Below are positions 47,013-58,941 of a DNA stretch of 64,000 bases, in pieces (position 1 is the stretch's first letter; each line of letters begins with the position of its first letter). The position numbers were made by a program, and so were the translations under genes. The notes below the pieces were generated by a model. The model saw only the letters and a program-made list of their open reading frames with translations, was not told the origin of the DNA and did no database searches. This DNA is from Gigaspora rosea (Eukaryota > Glomeromycota > Glomeromycetes > Diversisporales > Gigasporaceae): assembly GCA_003550325.1 (NCBI GenBank), contig QKWP01000844.1, forward strand, positions 33,363-97,362, given 5' to 3'.

Positions 47013-47699
47013 TATGCCAGACCCTTGAATAATATTAATTGAAATAATATTATTAAACTGAACAAGAATTTTTAAATTTTTGTTGAAGGTTATATTATTA
47101 AAAAGGACTATTGAATGAAACTAGTATTATAAAACTGGTATTCGCAAAGTAAAGTATAGTACTTAAAATTGTCATAATTTTATTGAAATAAATATCTAAT
47201 ATTATAAAAAGGTCCATAAACTGCTGGTTTTCTAAAAATAATACTTAGATTCATTTCAAATTTGGCTTGTATTAAGCTTAGTACAAGCTAAAATTTGAAA
47301 TCTCAACTCTAGGTATAAATTTTTTTATAGTGGTGAATTTTGGTTGGCTAAATTATTAAATCTAACTACAATATAACAATGTCTGTAACCAGTAATACAA
47401 CATTAGAGTGTGTAATAGTATATTAAAATCAAATTTAGGCAGAGTCACTAATAATTATTATTACTAATTTCAAATTTTCTAATAGCAAATTTATTTATTA
47501 GATAATAATATGTTATAAAATATCAATATGGATAAAATAATTAATAATTAAATTTACATATATATAATTAAAGTAGTTAATGATAAAATTTATTAATATG
47601 AATTAAACAGATAAAATTTATATATAATATATATTAACATAATATGAATTAAATAGTTAATAATAAAATTTAGAGATAATTTATACATCACATATATGA
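47013..47699. other. Gene-free A+T-rich DNA
   Basis: No open frame above 60 codons. TTGTATTAAGCTTAGTACAAG near 47265 is a perfect palindrome, and AAATTTGGCTTG / CAAGCTAAAATTTG flank it, suggesting a small foldback. Nothing else is recognised. Confidence 0.4.
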
Positions 47700-47985
47700 C
47701 ATTGTCACCCCATAATATTAGGTGTAATGTTAATCAAAAACAACCCAAATCAACTGAATGATTTTGTATAGTTAGGGTTAGGTAGAGTTAGTGTACAGGC
47801 AAAGAGGGTGGTATATAGTAAAATTTTGCAAGGAATTTTTTTTGTTAGAGCACAAAAAGAGGTTTTATATGTGAAATTTTGGGTTATAGGCGATTTTTGT
47901 CAAACTAAACATTTGTTTTGAACTTTTTTTTGTGCTATATTACACCTGATCTTGATTTTTATTGGTCAATCATGTAAGGTGACAC
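47700..47985. mobile_element. MITE-like repeat, relative of 58942-59244
   Basis: Ends approximately ACATTGTCACC and, reversed, GCAATGTGTCACC. The interior (TAGGGTTAGG, TATAGTAAAATTTTGCAAGG, GTTAGAGC(A)C, CTAAACATTTGTTTTGAAC, ACCTGATCTTG) follows the same order as 59010-59215. Another inverted relative lies near 24740-24900. Confidence 0.6.
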
Positions 47986-48429
47986 ATTGCAGGGGCAATA
48001 AATAAATGTATTCTAAAATTTATATATGAATATTAATATTTATTTTTATTTTTTAATAAAAAATATAATTTATTATTTGATATTTTTTTAGTATATTTTT
48101 AGCTATACATTTTTATGATTATTATTTAAATCAATAAAACTTCAATAGTATATTATTAAATTACTTAATTATAAATCAGGGCACATTCAAAATCAATATA
48201 AATTTTACCAAGATAATTTACTTTTATTGACATAACTAATTAACCAAATAACATGCAAATTTTTTTTTAAAATTAAAGCTCTCGACTAGCTCTACACTGA
48301 AATAGAGCTATTTTTTAACAAAAATCGAAATTCAAAAATTAATCATTTTTCAAAAACTCTTTCCAATGATCACTTGGACCAAATTTTCCTACCGAAAGAA
48401 AACAAAAATTTTTTTTGTTAGAGAGTTGT
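47986..48429. other. Gene-free A+T-rich DNA
   Basis: TATTTTTATTTTTTAATAAA-type runs and no open frame, RNA gene or terminal repeat that I can support. Confidence 0.4.
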
Positions 48430-49240
48430 CTATACATAAAGTATAGTAGGATAACACAGAAATATGGTTCTTACAAAGGTCAATCGTGCTGGAGGACTCT
48501 TTTGTATATTCGGCATGCAAAGCAGAAGCGTCTTCTTACAAGATAACTGGCAGAAGGTGGTGCCCTTGTACGAGAAATTTTGGTGGGGATATGAGTTTCT
48601 CTCCGTCGACGAAGTATCCTGTGATAAAACAGTGGGGAATAACAAGAAAATGAGTTTTCTGGACCTACTCTCCTTCAAGTTTGATACAAGTGACTCCTTT
48701 TTCGCTTTTGCTTTTTTCTCCAAATTTTTTCGAAAAGTGGGTGTTTTAGCTTACCCCTGGTAAAAGATCGACATTGTTTACAGTTTCTATTTTCAGACGA
48801 ACTCAGTAGAATGCAACCACGTGTTTGTTTTGGACAATACTTCGCTACTCCACGTGACAAGGTTCTTACATCTATAGCTAAAGAGATATTTGAAGATGAA
48901 ATGTTTAGTCGAAAGGGTTTAGTAATTTCAAAGCGAAGCTTTACAATAGAGATATACAATTGTTGTAGTTGTTATATAGTTTTTGTTTATGCATGGTATG
49001 GGCTATAATAGTGTACTTATCATAGATTGTTTCTTTTTTTCTGCCTTTTTTTTTGGTCTCTCTTTTTCTTTTTTTTTCATTTATTTTGAATTTCGTATAG
49101 TTTAGTATTATCCTCTTTCTTATCTCTCCTTTTATTTTCTTGATATGTTTTATTTTTCTTAGTTAGTTGGAATTTTGAATCCTTCTGCTCGAAAAGCTTG
49201 GAGAAAAAGGTTTAGGAAAAAAGTAGGCAATCATGATAAG
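48430..49240 (+). mobile_element. Retroposon-like sequence related to the 40546 insert
   Basis: Shares with the 40546-41654 insert, in the same order, a KVGVLAYPW-like / KSGNSAYPL-like segment followed by ATTGTTTAC / GTGTTTAC, a pyrimidine tract (49025-49090), TAGTTTAG(T/C)A with CTCTTTCTTATC, and TTGGAGAAAAAGGTTTAGGA. Frames of 65-99 codons on both strands (for example 48811-49008, containing TPRDKVLTSIAKEIFEDEMF) are G+C-richer than the neighbourhood but interrupted. No target duplication was found and the 3' end is truncated. The protein family is not recognised. Confidence 0.5.
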
Positions 49241-49447
49241 TTAGGATGTAAACACCAAACAGTGAAATATTAAATTTACTCGTACAGAACATTTAATATG
49301 GAGTTAAAGTTTACTATAGCAAATCGAACATGGATAATTTGGACGTTAGTCACAAAGAGCTGGGTTAGTCAGTATTTAAAATTTAGGTAGGCATTAGCCT
49401 TAACTTGTATTAAACCTTAGTGTTAATTATATAAACCTAATAAAGTA

Positions 49448-49928
49448 NNNNNNNNNNNNNNNNNNNNNNNNNNNNNNNNNNNNNNNNNNNNNNNNNNNNN
49501 NNNNNNNNNNNNNNNNNNNNNNNNNNNNNNNNNNNNNNNNNNNNNNNNNNNNNNNNNNNNNNNNNNNNNNNNNNNNNNNNNNNNNNNNNNNNNNNNNNNN
49601 NNNNNNNNNNNNNNNNNNNNNNNNNNNNNNNNNNNNNNNNNNNNNNNNNNNNNNNNNNNNNNNNNNNNNNNNNNNNNNNNNNNNNNNNNNNNNNNNNNNN
49701 NNNNNNNNNNNNNNNNNNNNNNNNNNNNNNNNNNNNNNNNNNNNNNNNNNNNNNNNNNNNNNNNNNNNNNNNNNNNNNNNNNNNNNNNNNNNNNNNNNNN
49801 NNNNNNNNNNNNNNNNNNNNNNNNNNNNNNNNNNNNNNNNNNNNNNNNNNNNNNNNNNNNNNNNNNNNNNNNNNNNNNNNNNNNNNNNNNNNNNNNNNNN
49901 NNNNNNNNNNNNNNNNNNNNNNNNNNNN
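49448..49928. other. Assembly gap of 481 Ns
   Basis: An uninterrupted run of N between TAATAAAGTA and CTTAATGCTG. True size and content are unknown. Confidence 1.
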
Positions 49929-50702
49929 CTTAATGCTGGCCGACCAGGTTAGGTTACCAAAATTAGACTTGTGTAATATTACACAACATTAGCAGTGTGT
50001 AACCAAAAATTATTTTTGCACCAGTCCTTTGTATAACACAAGTGCATAAATTCCAAAATAGAAAATCTTGCTTACCATAGTGCAAATAGCAAAAATCCAT
50101 GGTGCGAATAGCAATTCCCTAAATATAAATTCATTTTATTAATATATAATATTTGATTTTAATAGGCCATTATATACCCTAATACAACATCACGATTGAT
50201 CAACAATATGGTCATTGGAAATCGAAATCACAGTGTCAAATAACAATTGATCAACAATAATCATGGCTGTTATTTCAAATTTTGGCCTAAATTAAGCTTA
50301 ATTCAGGCCAAAATTCAAAATAATGCCCATGTCCGTAATTTTAAAGATTACTATTTCTATATATAAGACTTAAATAGACAAAATTGAAGTTTTTAAAGTG
50401 GACAAAATACCCCAAAATTTACTATTAACTCAACTCATACCTCTATTAGTATTATTCAGGGACCTATTACGCCATAATACTCCTACTTATATTATATGAC
50501 ATATTGTCATATTGTCAAATTTAATTTTTAATTACTGTCACATCTAATCATTCTTTAAATTGACTTTTAATAAATTCCAAATTTAATAAAATAAACTGAT
50601 ATAATTTTTTTCTTTATTAAATTCTTGTACTATAATAAGTAATAGAATAAATCTTTAATTAATTACATAATTATTTAAGTATACTAAATGATTTTTTTAT
50701 TA
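49929..50702. other. Gene-free A+T-rich DNA
   Basis: A foldback near 50205-50335 pairs TGATCAACAAT(A)ATGG with itself, and TTTGGCCTAAATTAAGCTTA with AATTCAGGCCAAAATTC. No gene or RNA gene is seen. Confidence 0.4.
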
Positions 50703-50815
50703 AATAACATTATCATGTAATAAATGTTATTGTGTAATGAACGTTATTGTGTAATAAATATTATTGTATAATGAACATCATTGTGTGACAAATATTACCA
50801 AAACGTTGTTGTGTA
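50703..50815 (+). repeat. GTTATTGTGTAATGAAC tandem repeat
   Basis: About six units of 19-20 bp (AACGTTATTGTGTAATAAAT, AACATCATTGTGTGACAAAT and variants). Simple minisatellite. Confidence 0.8.
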
Positions 50816-50865
50816 GTGATATTTTTAAATAAGTAACATTTTCTTTTCTAATTCTATTCCTTAAT

Positions 50866-51496
50866 TTGTTATGCAGGCATATTTGCCTGCGAAAATTTTA
50901 AAATTTTAAATTTTTTAAATAAAACCTTAAATATTAATTTTAGCTATATACTTTCTAAGTAAAAAATATAATATTAGTTCTGTTTTATCAACTTTATTAT
51001 AAAATTTTTTTAAAATTATTAAAAAACTTTGGTGTAATAAAAGTTTAAAGTTTTTGTTTTGGAACTTTTACTATAGAAATTTTCTTTAGGTTTTCTCAAA
51101 TTTTATATGTTCTCGTCTATAAAAAAAATTTTTACTTCGAATACAAGTCTTAATTTTTACAAGTAAATATAAAGTCAAATAATAAAAGTTGTCATCCTTT
51201 ATATAAACTACAATATTGTATTAGAAACTATATTTTTAAAACCAATATTTAAAGAATTCGCCAAGATATTGTAAAATATTTTTTTGGTTAAAAAATTTCT
51301 TTAAAATTTAATATTTTCAGCTTATAAGCAACATAAACTTTTTGTTTTATAATATAAATTTAAATAATTCAAAAATATAATCCTTGTTATTAAAAATTAT
51401 AATACCAAATTTTATTTAAATATTTTAAATAATTAAAAAAATAGATCAGAGGTATATTTATAGTAATTATACAGGCAAATTTGCCTGCGAAGTAGT
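50866..51496 (-). mobile_element. Inverted copy of the 636-bp palindromic-TIR element
   Basis: The end palindromes TGCAGGCATATTTGCCTGC (50872) and ACAGGCAAATTTGCCTGC (51471) correspond to those of 43589-44224. Interior landmarks in reverse order include ATGTTCTCGTCTATAAAAAA, AAGTCTTAATTTTTACAAGT and TTTATATAAACTACAATATT. The outer TTAGATTGTAA arm is not clear here. Confidence 0.75.
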
Positions 51497-51820
51497 ACAA
51501 ACTAAGAGATAGATCAATGATGTTAACAATAGCACCTAGAAAGAAGAAATAGAAAAAAAAGAATCTGTTAATAAAGCGAGTAGAAAAACAATCAACAATA
51601 AATCTGCTACCAAATCATACTACTTATCAAAAAGCGATAAACGATACCGACCAAAGTGCTTAATCATATTAAAATGAAGTTTCAAAATCACAACAAAATC
51701 TATGATCCGGAAGAAGAAAGGCATTAGTAGAATTGACAAGTAAAAATAAATCTAAATATAGAAAAGAAAAGCCCACCTTAAAAAAAAATAAAAATTAACA
51801 TATTAATATTAAAAAAAAAT

Positions 51821-52542
51821 TGGGTGTAGCGACTTAGAGAAGTTGCTAAATTGTCACTCTCCAAGCGGCAGGTTGAGAGTTCAAATCCCACCGGTGACGA
51901 TAATGAAAAATAGACCTGTGTTCGGTAACTGTAGCTCAGATTGGTTGGGTATGAAACCTGTAACCTTGGTTCTACTATCTTGAATGGGAGCTTTTAGGCG
52001 CAATGGTGTTTGTTACACCACAAATCCAGAGAATCAGAAAAACAGAAACCCGTTTGGCAAGTCCCAAGTGAGGAGGTAGAAAAGATCTAATAGTGCTACC
52101 AAAATAAGGTTGTACTGGGATCGGAATGAACCTTATAAGGGCAATGTAGATAACGATGTGGTCTTGGTACAAGTTACTTAAGGCCATGATAGTTATATGA
52201 TGTGGGACATATTTTTGTAAGTAGCTTGCAGTTTCTACGAGCGTAAAGTAGCCCTAAGGTCAGTGGCTATTGAGAATAACCCTAGAAAAGCTGTAATATA
52301 TATTGGCTTATAGGTAGGATAGTAATAGAAGAAGCATGGGTCAGAGAGTTTAAATAGGTAGATCCTGTAGTTGGTCTGTAGGTATGACAGCTAGTTTAGA
52401 ACCTTTGGGCGGACTATTTAAATTAGGTACCAAAGTGCAGATGTGGCTAGTTGTGCACTCATTCATGTAACAAATATTACAAATTCAATAAAACCATCGG
52501 CCAAAGTAGATGGCCATTAAACCTAAAAAAAATTAAAAAAAA
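51821..52542 (+). mobile_element. tRNA-derived SINE, about 720 bp
   Basis: The 5' end (GGGTGTAGCGACTTAGAGAA) resembles a pol III A box region, and GAGTTCAAATCCC at 51877-51889 fits the B box (GGTTCGANTCC). CACCGGTGAC follows, as at the acceptor end of a tRNA. The spacing suggests a tRNA with a long variable arm (Ser- or Leu-like). The body is G+C-richer than its surroundings and non-coding. The 3' end is AATAAAACC...CCTAAAAAAAATT with an A-rich tail. Possible target duplications ATTAAAAAAAAA lie at both ends, but they are low in complexity. Unusually long for a SINE. Confidence 0.72.
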
Positions 52543-54334
52543 ACTATTATTACGAATTTCATCTCATGAAGAATCCTGTTGACATTCTTCAGAATGAGAA
52601 AGTGTAATTCTTCAGGTTGAGAAAGTGTATTCTTCAGCTTGAGGAAGTGGTGGTAACTTATCAAATCCAGTGTGTCACTGGTTTTATGAAACATTCTGCT
52701 ACATAGTCTACGTATCAAATTAGATTCCTTTTGGACTTTATAATCAAACAAGGTTCTAATTGCTGTCCAGCAAAAATAAGATATTGTTGATTAGGGGAAT
52801 ATCTCTTTATTTTGTATTCGTAGTTTAACTTCGTTAATTATATTATTCGATTCTACCTCTAGAGTATATATAAGGATGAAAGCATTTCGGTTATAAAACC
52901 TGAAATTAAAATTTGAAGATGAAATTGTTTTTGACCTATTTTACTTGAAAGACAAAATTATTTAATACTTTTTTTGAATAGACGAAAAAATTATAAAGAA
53001 CATATCTATATAAATTTTATTTGCTCTTCTTTATAAAAATTTTAATTTTCTCTAATGAAGACGAAATAGACCTTTTTCTCAAAAATCAATTTTGGTGGCA
53101 ACACTACTTTAGAGTAATAGTTTTCCCAGTTAATGTTCTCACAAAGATCTGCATCTTGTGTTTTGATATACTAGTTAAATTGTTATACATACAATAAATT
53201 TAGTGATTAGTAACTTTATAATACAATAAGTTCTAATATCAGATTTTCACCTTAGATTGGTTTAAGTTCTTCCTAAATTTGAATAAATAATATAAAGCAT
53301 GTAAATTATCAAGAATATATGCAAATTTGCATTCGTTTATTTTCTTAAAAATTTAAATACTTATCTCAAGTTTAAATACCTATTACGATTATTACAATTT
53401 GTAAGTTTATACAAGAATTTGTGTGAATTTTATACTTATTTGACAGTCGGATCTGCTATTCTGAAAAGAACCATTATGAATTGCAAACACCAACAAACGA
53501 AGAGGTACTCCAACAACACAACATAGAAAAAGCAAAACACAAAAATAACTACATTGAGTGAAGCGAGGAAAATTATAACACCAATGACAATACAAAAAAA
53601 GAAAATTTATTAGTAAAAAAAATTAAATATAAAAAAAAACATAAAATATCAAAAAGTATTAAAAATTTGAAAGTCATACTCATTGTCTTAAGTGCAACTT
53701 TGCTAGTGGTTCACAAACTCTTTTGTAAAATATTTATTAGTACCAGCTTTATGAATTTATTTGATCTTTCGTATACCATCCAGCCAGGTATAAAAAATAC
53801 AGAATCAAATGCTTCTCCATTCGGTCATACATTCATAATCTCAAACAACTAAAAATCTTAGTAGTTAGTAAACAATACAAAGTAAATAAAAATAAACCAT
53901 GATATACCAAAACTAAATACAAAAAATAAAAACTATAAACTTAATTAAACAAAGTGTCTATCTGGGGCTTCAAATTTAAAAAAAAATCTAGAAAAAAAGA
54001 ATGTTTGGTAAGTTAGAATATTACTAAACTTCTATTTATCAGTGTATATAATATTTTTTACTTGTTTCAAACCTATCTATTAACACGTAATTCAGCTTGA
54101 TTTACTGTGATTTAATATAGAGGCGTTCACTATGAAGATATTTAATTAGTGAAGCAATATGCTAATACTTGGTTTTTTTTATAGATTTGGTTTTATGCGA
54201 AATTTTTGATTTTATATGATAGTACTGGCTATATAAATATTTAAGTTATATCGATCCCAGAATTTATCAGATACAAAAGTCCCCCTGCTTACAAAATTAA
54301 TTTACATATTAGACTAGTGTGTTGCATATCAGAT
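52543..54334. other. Gene-free DNA
   Basis: TTCTTCAG(G/C)TTGAGAAAGTG repeats twice near 52605-52645. A 61-codon plus-strand frame at 53667 (VILIVLSATLLVVH) looks like a signal peptide but starts with TTG and has no ATG. A 62-codon minus-strand frame at 53407 is Cys/Leu-rich without a domain. Neither is called. Confidence 0.45.
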
Positions 54335-54651
54335 ACCATATGTGTTCGAAATTAAGCTACCTTATTGGCCAAAAAATTACACGAAAAATCGTAAAGTAGC
54401 TTATTTTCGAAATATAGCATTTTTTGAAAAAATTGAAAAACGTACTAATAAAAAGTTATTCAAATGACACCAAATTTTTATTGTAGGTGTATTTTTATGC
54501 ACTGAACAACTTTACTTAATCGCCTTTTTGAAGTTTACTTAGTAGAAAAAAAGTTTATATGTAGCAACTGCTAACGAATTTTTTAAGATTTTTAAAAAAA
54601 ATCAGGGGGTAGCTTGTTTTAGGTAGTAGCTTATTTTCGGACATATATGGT
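54335..54651. mobile_element. MITE, relative of 39074-39394
   Basis: The ends ACCATATGTGTTCGAAATTA and, reversed, ACCATATATGTCCGAAAATA. The interior is collinear with 39074-39394 (AAGCTACC(C)TT(A)TTGGCC, AAACGTACTAATAAAAAGTT, GTAGCAACTG(C/T)TAAC). Confidence 0.8.
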
Positions 54652-55812
54652 AATTTACAAATATAATACACTTATTATAATAAACCCTTCTAATAAGAAT
54701 TTTTATATTAATTATTCAATATAGTGATTTATATAAAAAATCATAAAAATCATATTTGCAAAAGAATAAAACTCTATAGCTGCATTATTAATTTTCCCTT
54801 AATTTAAATATTTCAAACTATATATATAAGACTATTACTTAATGATAAGTTTTTTAATTTAATACATTTTAAGGGTAGAGAGTACGTAGATCATTTTTAT
54901 ATAGTTTTTATATAGTATTTTGAAATTTTCATATAAAATTGACATATGCTACTAATAAAACTTTTTTAAATTACAACTAATTTTTATTAAAATTTTACAA
55001 AATATAAATAAAACAATTTATCTATTATAGTAAAATTTTGAACTATTATTATATTTCAAAAAAATATACTTGTATATATTATAAAGTTTTTCTGGGTTAG
55101 CCAAAATTTTTCTGGGTTGTACAAAATTGCTAATGCTGATTGGTCAATTTGCGTAAATTTATAAGTTAGTTTTATTACTAAATTTAATATCCAATCTTTA
55201 AAATTTCATATCTTACTGAGTTTTTGACCAATTTTAATGTTTTACTATCATTAGAATTAGAAAAACCTGCTTTACAAACTTGGCTTAAAATATGATTAGT
55301 TTATTTATTATAATTTTTCATAAAATTAAATATAATAAAAAATTACCATTAAATCTATATATAATTTTAAAATAGTACCCTCTACCCTTAATAATATAAA
55401 CTTTATTTTAAATTTAAGTAAAATTGTGATTTTAACTATATTCAAGCATCTTCATAAAAAGTATAGAACTTGGTATTGATAACAATAATGCTTTTTTAAC
55501 AGAAATACACTATATATATATATTAAGCTATTATTTAATGATATTTTAGAATATATAATATAGTATATTTTAGTTAAAAAAAGCATTATTGTTATTATGA
55601 AGATGTTTAAATATAGTTGAAATCACAATTTTTGCTTAAATTCACAATAAAGTTTATATAATTAAATTGTATTAAATAAAAAAAACTATCTATTCTTTTG
55701 CAAATATGATTTTTTATGATTTTTTCATATAAAATTACTATATGTTAAATAATAATATAAAAAATTCTTATTAGAAGTGTTTATTATAATGAGTGTACTA
55801 TGTTTGTAAATT
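54652..55812. mobile_element. Nested foldback with about 125-bp TIRs
   Basis: AATTTACAAATATAATACAC at the left pairs with GTGTACTATGTTTGTAAATT at the right, and the match continues through CTTCTAATAAGAATTTTTAT to ATCATATTTGCAAAAGAATA. Within it, 54869-55391 is bounded by inverted TTAAGGGTAGAGAGTAC (16 of 17), and 55440-55625 is a further inverted repeat around ATCTTCATAA / TTATGAAGAT. No coding region. Confidence 0.75.
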
Positions 55813-55953
55813 ATCTAAATTTTAATTAGCAAATTAACTACAAATGATAATACTATGATAATTATTTATAATATAAATTAGTAATTTTCTTTATTTTTTT
55901 TTATCTATAATATAAATTAGTAATTTCTTTATTTTTTTTATATTTAAAAATAA

Positions 55954-56156
55954 TCTAAAAAGTGCATTTGTACACTCTGTACTTTCTAGTGCTCCCTAAT
56001 ATACTAGTAATAATTTCATCTGAAGTTGGTTAGGGTTTGGTCAAAATTAATACAAAATTGTAAGAGGATTATTTTGTTAGAAGTGCAATAGATGTTATTT
56101 TAGTAAAACTTTGAGATATAAAAATAGGAGCACAAAGTGCATAGTGCACTTTTTAG
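55954..56156. mobile_element. 203-bp MITE with CTAAAAAGTGCA termini
   Basis: CTAAAAAGTGCA (55954-55965) is repeated exactly in reverse at 56145-56156, with further match TTTGTAC / TATGCAC. The interior GGTTAGGGTTTGGTCAAAAT and TGTTAGAAGTGCAATAGATG corresponds, inverted, to 21330-21510. Confidence 0.8.
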
Positions 56157-56862
56157 TAAAGTTCTATATTTAAATTTTAATTCTTTTTTAATTTTTTTTT
56201 ATTTATATTTTAGTTTAATTTGTTTTTATATCTATTTTCAGATTTAATTTTTTTATATTTAATTTTTTATTTTTTTTTATATTTAATTTTATTTTTATAT
56301 TTATTTTTTTCATATTTGATTTTTTTACTTGTAATATTCAATACCAGTAATATAAAAATTCATGTGATATGTAAAACAACATGATTTTTATAAAAACAAA
56401 ATTAAATTTCAATTAATATTTAAGCTAAAGTTATATATGATTTGGGATAGAGTATAAGGAATAGTTTATACAAAATTTTATAAGAATTTTTTTTTGTTAG
56501 GGCCCCAAGGCAAATTTATAACTGAATTTTTATGTTATGATCATTTGTAAAAAATATTGCATTACTTATAATCTTCATATTACACTAACAAAAATAATAG
56601 TGTATTGAATACTAGTAGTATAATTTAACAATATTGATTTTTCAATATTTAATTTTTTGTTGATAAATTAATTTTTTTATTTTAATTTAATTTTTTTTGT
56701 ACATAAATTAAATTTTATTTTTTTGTACTGCATTTACATTATTTTTCATCTTTAATAATTTTATTTTATTTAATTCATGAACTATTTATGATCACCTAAG
56801 AAATCATTAAATAAAATAGAAATTATAGAAAATTACTTTTGTTTTTTGCCTTTTTTAAAAAT
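56157..56862. other. Gene-free T-rich DNA
   Basis: Repeated TTTTATATTTAATTTTTT-type runs (also seen at 28845-28920). A further diverged trace of the GTTAGGGCCCCAAGG repeat lies near 56450-56520. No gene. Confidence 0.4.
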
Positions 56863-57362
56863 CATATCGGCAGATCGACGTAACATGTCGGCTCAACCAA
56901 TCATGATCAAGGATTATCAAAAAAATTTTACGCGAAAATTTATTACAAAGCGAATTTTCACAAAAACGGCCTTTTTAACCAGCTTTGTATTTATAATTAA
57001 GTACGTAGAAAATTACGAAATTCATGTATTTAATTATAAGCCAAAAGTATATTAAAAAGGCCATTTTTTTGAAAATTAGCTTCCGAATTTACCCTTGATA
57101 GTTACCAACCCATTTCTCAATGCCCAACCCATCCTAAAACACCCGAATATTTCAACAAACGATAAAAGTACTTCTTTCTACAGCTTAGCGTAGCTCTTTT
57201 ATTAAGTTTTATTGGTATTTTAACTTGTCTAGGCGTCAAAAAGGCTCTTTTGTTAGTTGTAACAAGTACTTCGTTTGTTAGTTTTTCAACGTTTACTTAG
57301 AAGCAAATTTTTATATAACAGTTTATCGAAAAAAGACCCAATTACGCCGATCTGCTGATATG
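56863..57362. mobile_element. 500-bp TIR element, CATATCGGCAGATCGACGTAA ends
   Basis: The left end CATATCGGCAGATCGACGTA and the reversed right end CATATCAGCAGATCGGCGTA agree at 18 of 20. A 69-codon plus-strand frame (56846-57055) starts at TTG outside the element and is not supported as a gene. The interior has TTTACGCGAAAATTTATTAC and palindromic AAAAAGGCC words. Confidence 0.75.
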
Positions 57363-57368
57363 TTTGGA

Positions 57369-57664
57369 TTTTTCAAAGAACAACTAATTTTTACTAAGTA
57401 AACATCTTATTTAAGTTGTAAAAAAAAAATTCTGGTCATAATAGTAGTTAAATCATTAAAATTATCTAATAAATCATAAGATATAGGCATTTTTTGTTTT
57501 TGCAATTAAACATATAATTGTAAAGACAAAAATGCTTGTATCTTATTATCTACTAAGCTATTTTAATTATTTAACTGCTATTATGACTGAATATTTTCTT
57601 CTACAACTTTTTACTTAATGTAAAGAAATGTTTATTTAGTAGTAAATTATTGTTCTTTGAAAAA
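57369..57664. mobile_element. 296-bp foldback element
   Basis: TTTTTCAAAGAACAACTAAT pairs with ATTATTGTTCTTTGAAAAAC. The arms continue inward through TTACTAAGTAAACATC, GTTGTA and AGTCATAATAGCAGTTAAAT-type matches to a hairpin near 57510-57530 (ACATATAATTGTAAAG). Nearly the whole element folds on itself. Confidence 0.75.
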
Positions 57665-58089
57665 CTCTAGATTCTAAAAATGCAAAAAATTCATAGTAAA
57701 CATATCTCTACTATTTACTATATTTTTTTACTTATTCTTAGGCAGATTACAAATTAAATTATTTCTACTAACAAAAAAAGTTATATGAGATGAGCTTGAA
57801 TAATCTATATGAGCTTATATTTGAACATTATATGAATTTTTTTGTTAGTACTTTTATATTGTTATATACAATTTTATATTTCAAATATTAAATAATAATT
57901 GTATTCTTCTTAATCTTTTTATAAATATAACAATGTTCACTAATATAATAGAAATAGATACCATTCTCTCTAAAAAAGAAAAAAAAAAGCAAATGGAACT
58001 TACTTTTAATTTATTATTAGCATATTCAAATATAAGCTTCATAATACTTATCTTATTAGCTTAATTTTAAATATATCCTATTTAGTTAT

Positions 58090-58285
58090 TGTCACAGATC
58101 ATAATTTAAAATGAAATTACATTTTCTACTTAACCTTCTAGCCTTCTAAAACCCACAAATACTTGTTTATTATAATTTTTTTTAAAACTAACCCTAACTC
58201 TAAACAATGCACTCCAAAAAAATTTAGTTTTCGAGATTTTAACTATAATTTCATTTTAATCTGAATTTCATTATAATCTGCCACA
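58090..58285. mobile_element. 196-bp MITE with 5-bp target duplication
   Basis: The ends TGTCACAGATCATAAT and, reversed, TGTGGCAGATTATAAT, with a further inner match (AAAATGAAATTA). GTTAT flanks both sides (58085-58089 and 58286-58290). The terminus and duplication length match the MITE at 20892-21118, and both contain CTAACCCTAACTCTAAA-type text. Confidence 0.82.
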
Positions 58286-58941
58286 GTTATTATCTGTTTT
58301 CAAGTTATTATCTGTTTTCAAATATAATAGTTTAGCCCAATATCTAATTTTTAAATATAACATTTTTTAAAAAAAGAGCCCATATTAGCAGTTTTTAAAT
58401 ATGACCTTATATAGATTGTTTGGGCCCTATTTTAATGTTATATTGAAGCAAAACACAAAGTTGTATTTTGTGATATAGTCAATTTTTAATGTCTAACATT
58501 TAACAAATAACATTGCAGGAATTATATAATAATTCTTATTATAGTTGTAGTAACTTTTGTAGAATCAACTGTATCTTGAAATTTTTGAAAGTTAATAAGA
58601 AAAACTTTGAATTCTCATGAAAATAAAGAAATCCTTGAACAAAATTTTTAAGTTTGCATGAGTCCTAATTCTCAAGAAAATAAAAAATTGTTGAACTTAA
58701 ATATTTGGATCAATTTTTAAGCTTACGAAAGTTTGCATAAATCTCTAAATTCAAAAAAAAAAATATTCAAACAAAAATATTTGAAATGCAATTTTTTTCT
58801 CAGACTCGAAATGCTAAGAGTAGCGTGAATTACTTTATCCAATTGGAAATGGCATCTCATGGTCCAATCAGAACTTAGCGGTTCTAGGGGTGATCTCGTG
58901 ACAAATGAATGCCACATGACTTTGTTCACGGCATCGCAAGA

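Noticed and set aside
48464..49008. Overlapping 65-99-codon frames as host genes
   Set aside because: The block is shared in order with the 40546 retroposon and frames are interrupted; it is better explained as retroposon sequence.
51821..51905. Functional tRNA gene
   Set aside because: No complete cloverleaf or clear anticodon arm could be drawn, and it heads a 720-bp A-tailed element, so it is called a SINE head.
53667..53852. Small secreted-effector candidate
   Set aside because: The frame looks like a signal peptide, but its first codon is TTG, there is no in-frame ATG before the hydrophobic stretch, and no intron supplies one.
56846..57055. 69-codon plus-strand frame
   Set aside because: Starts with TTG outside the TIR element and runs through its terminus; no domain.
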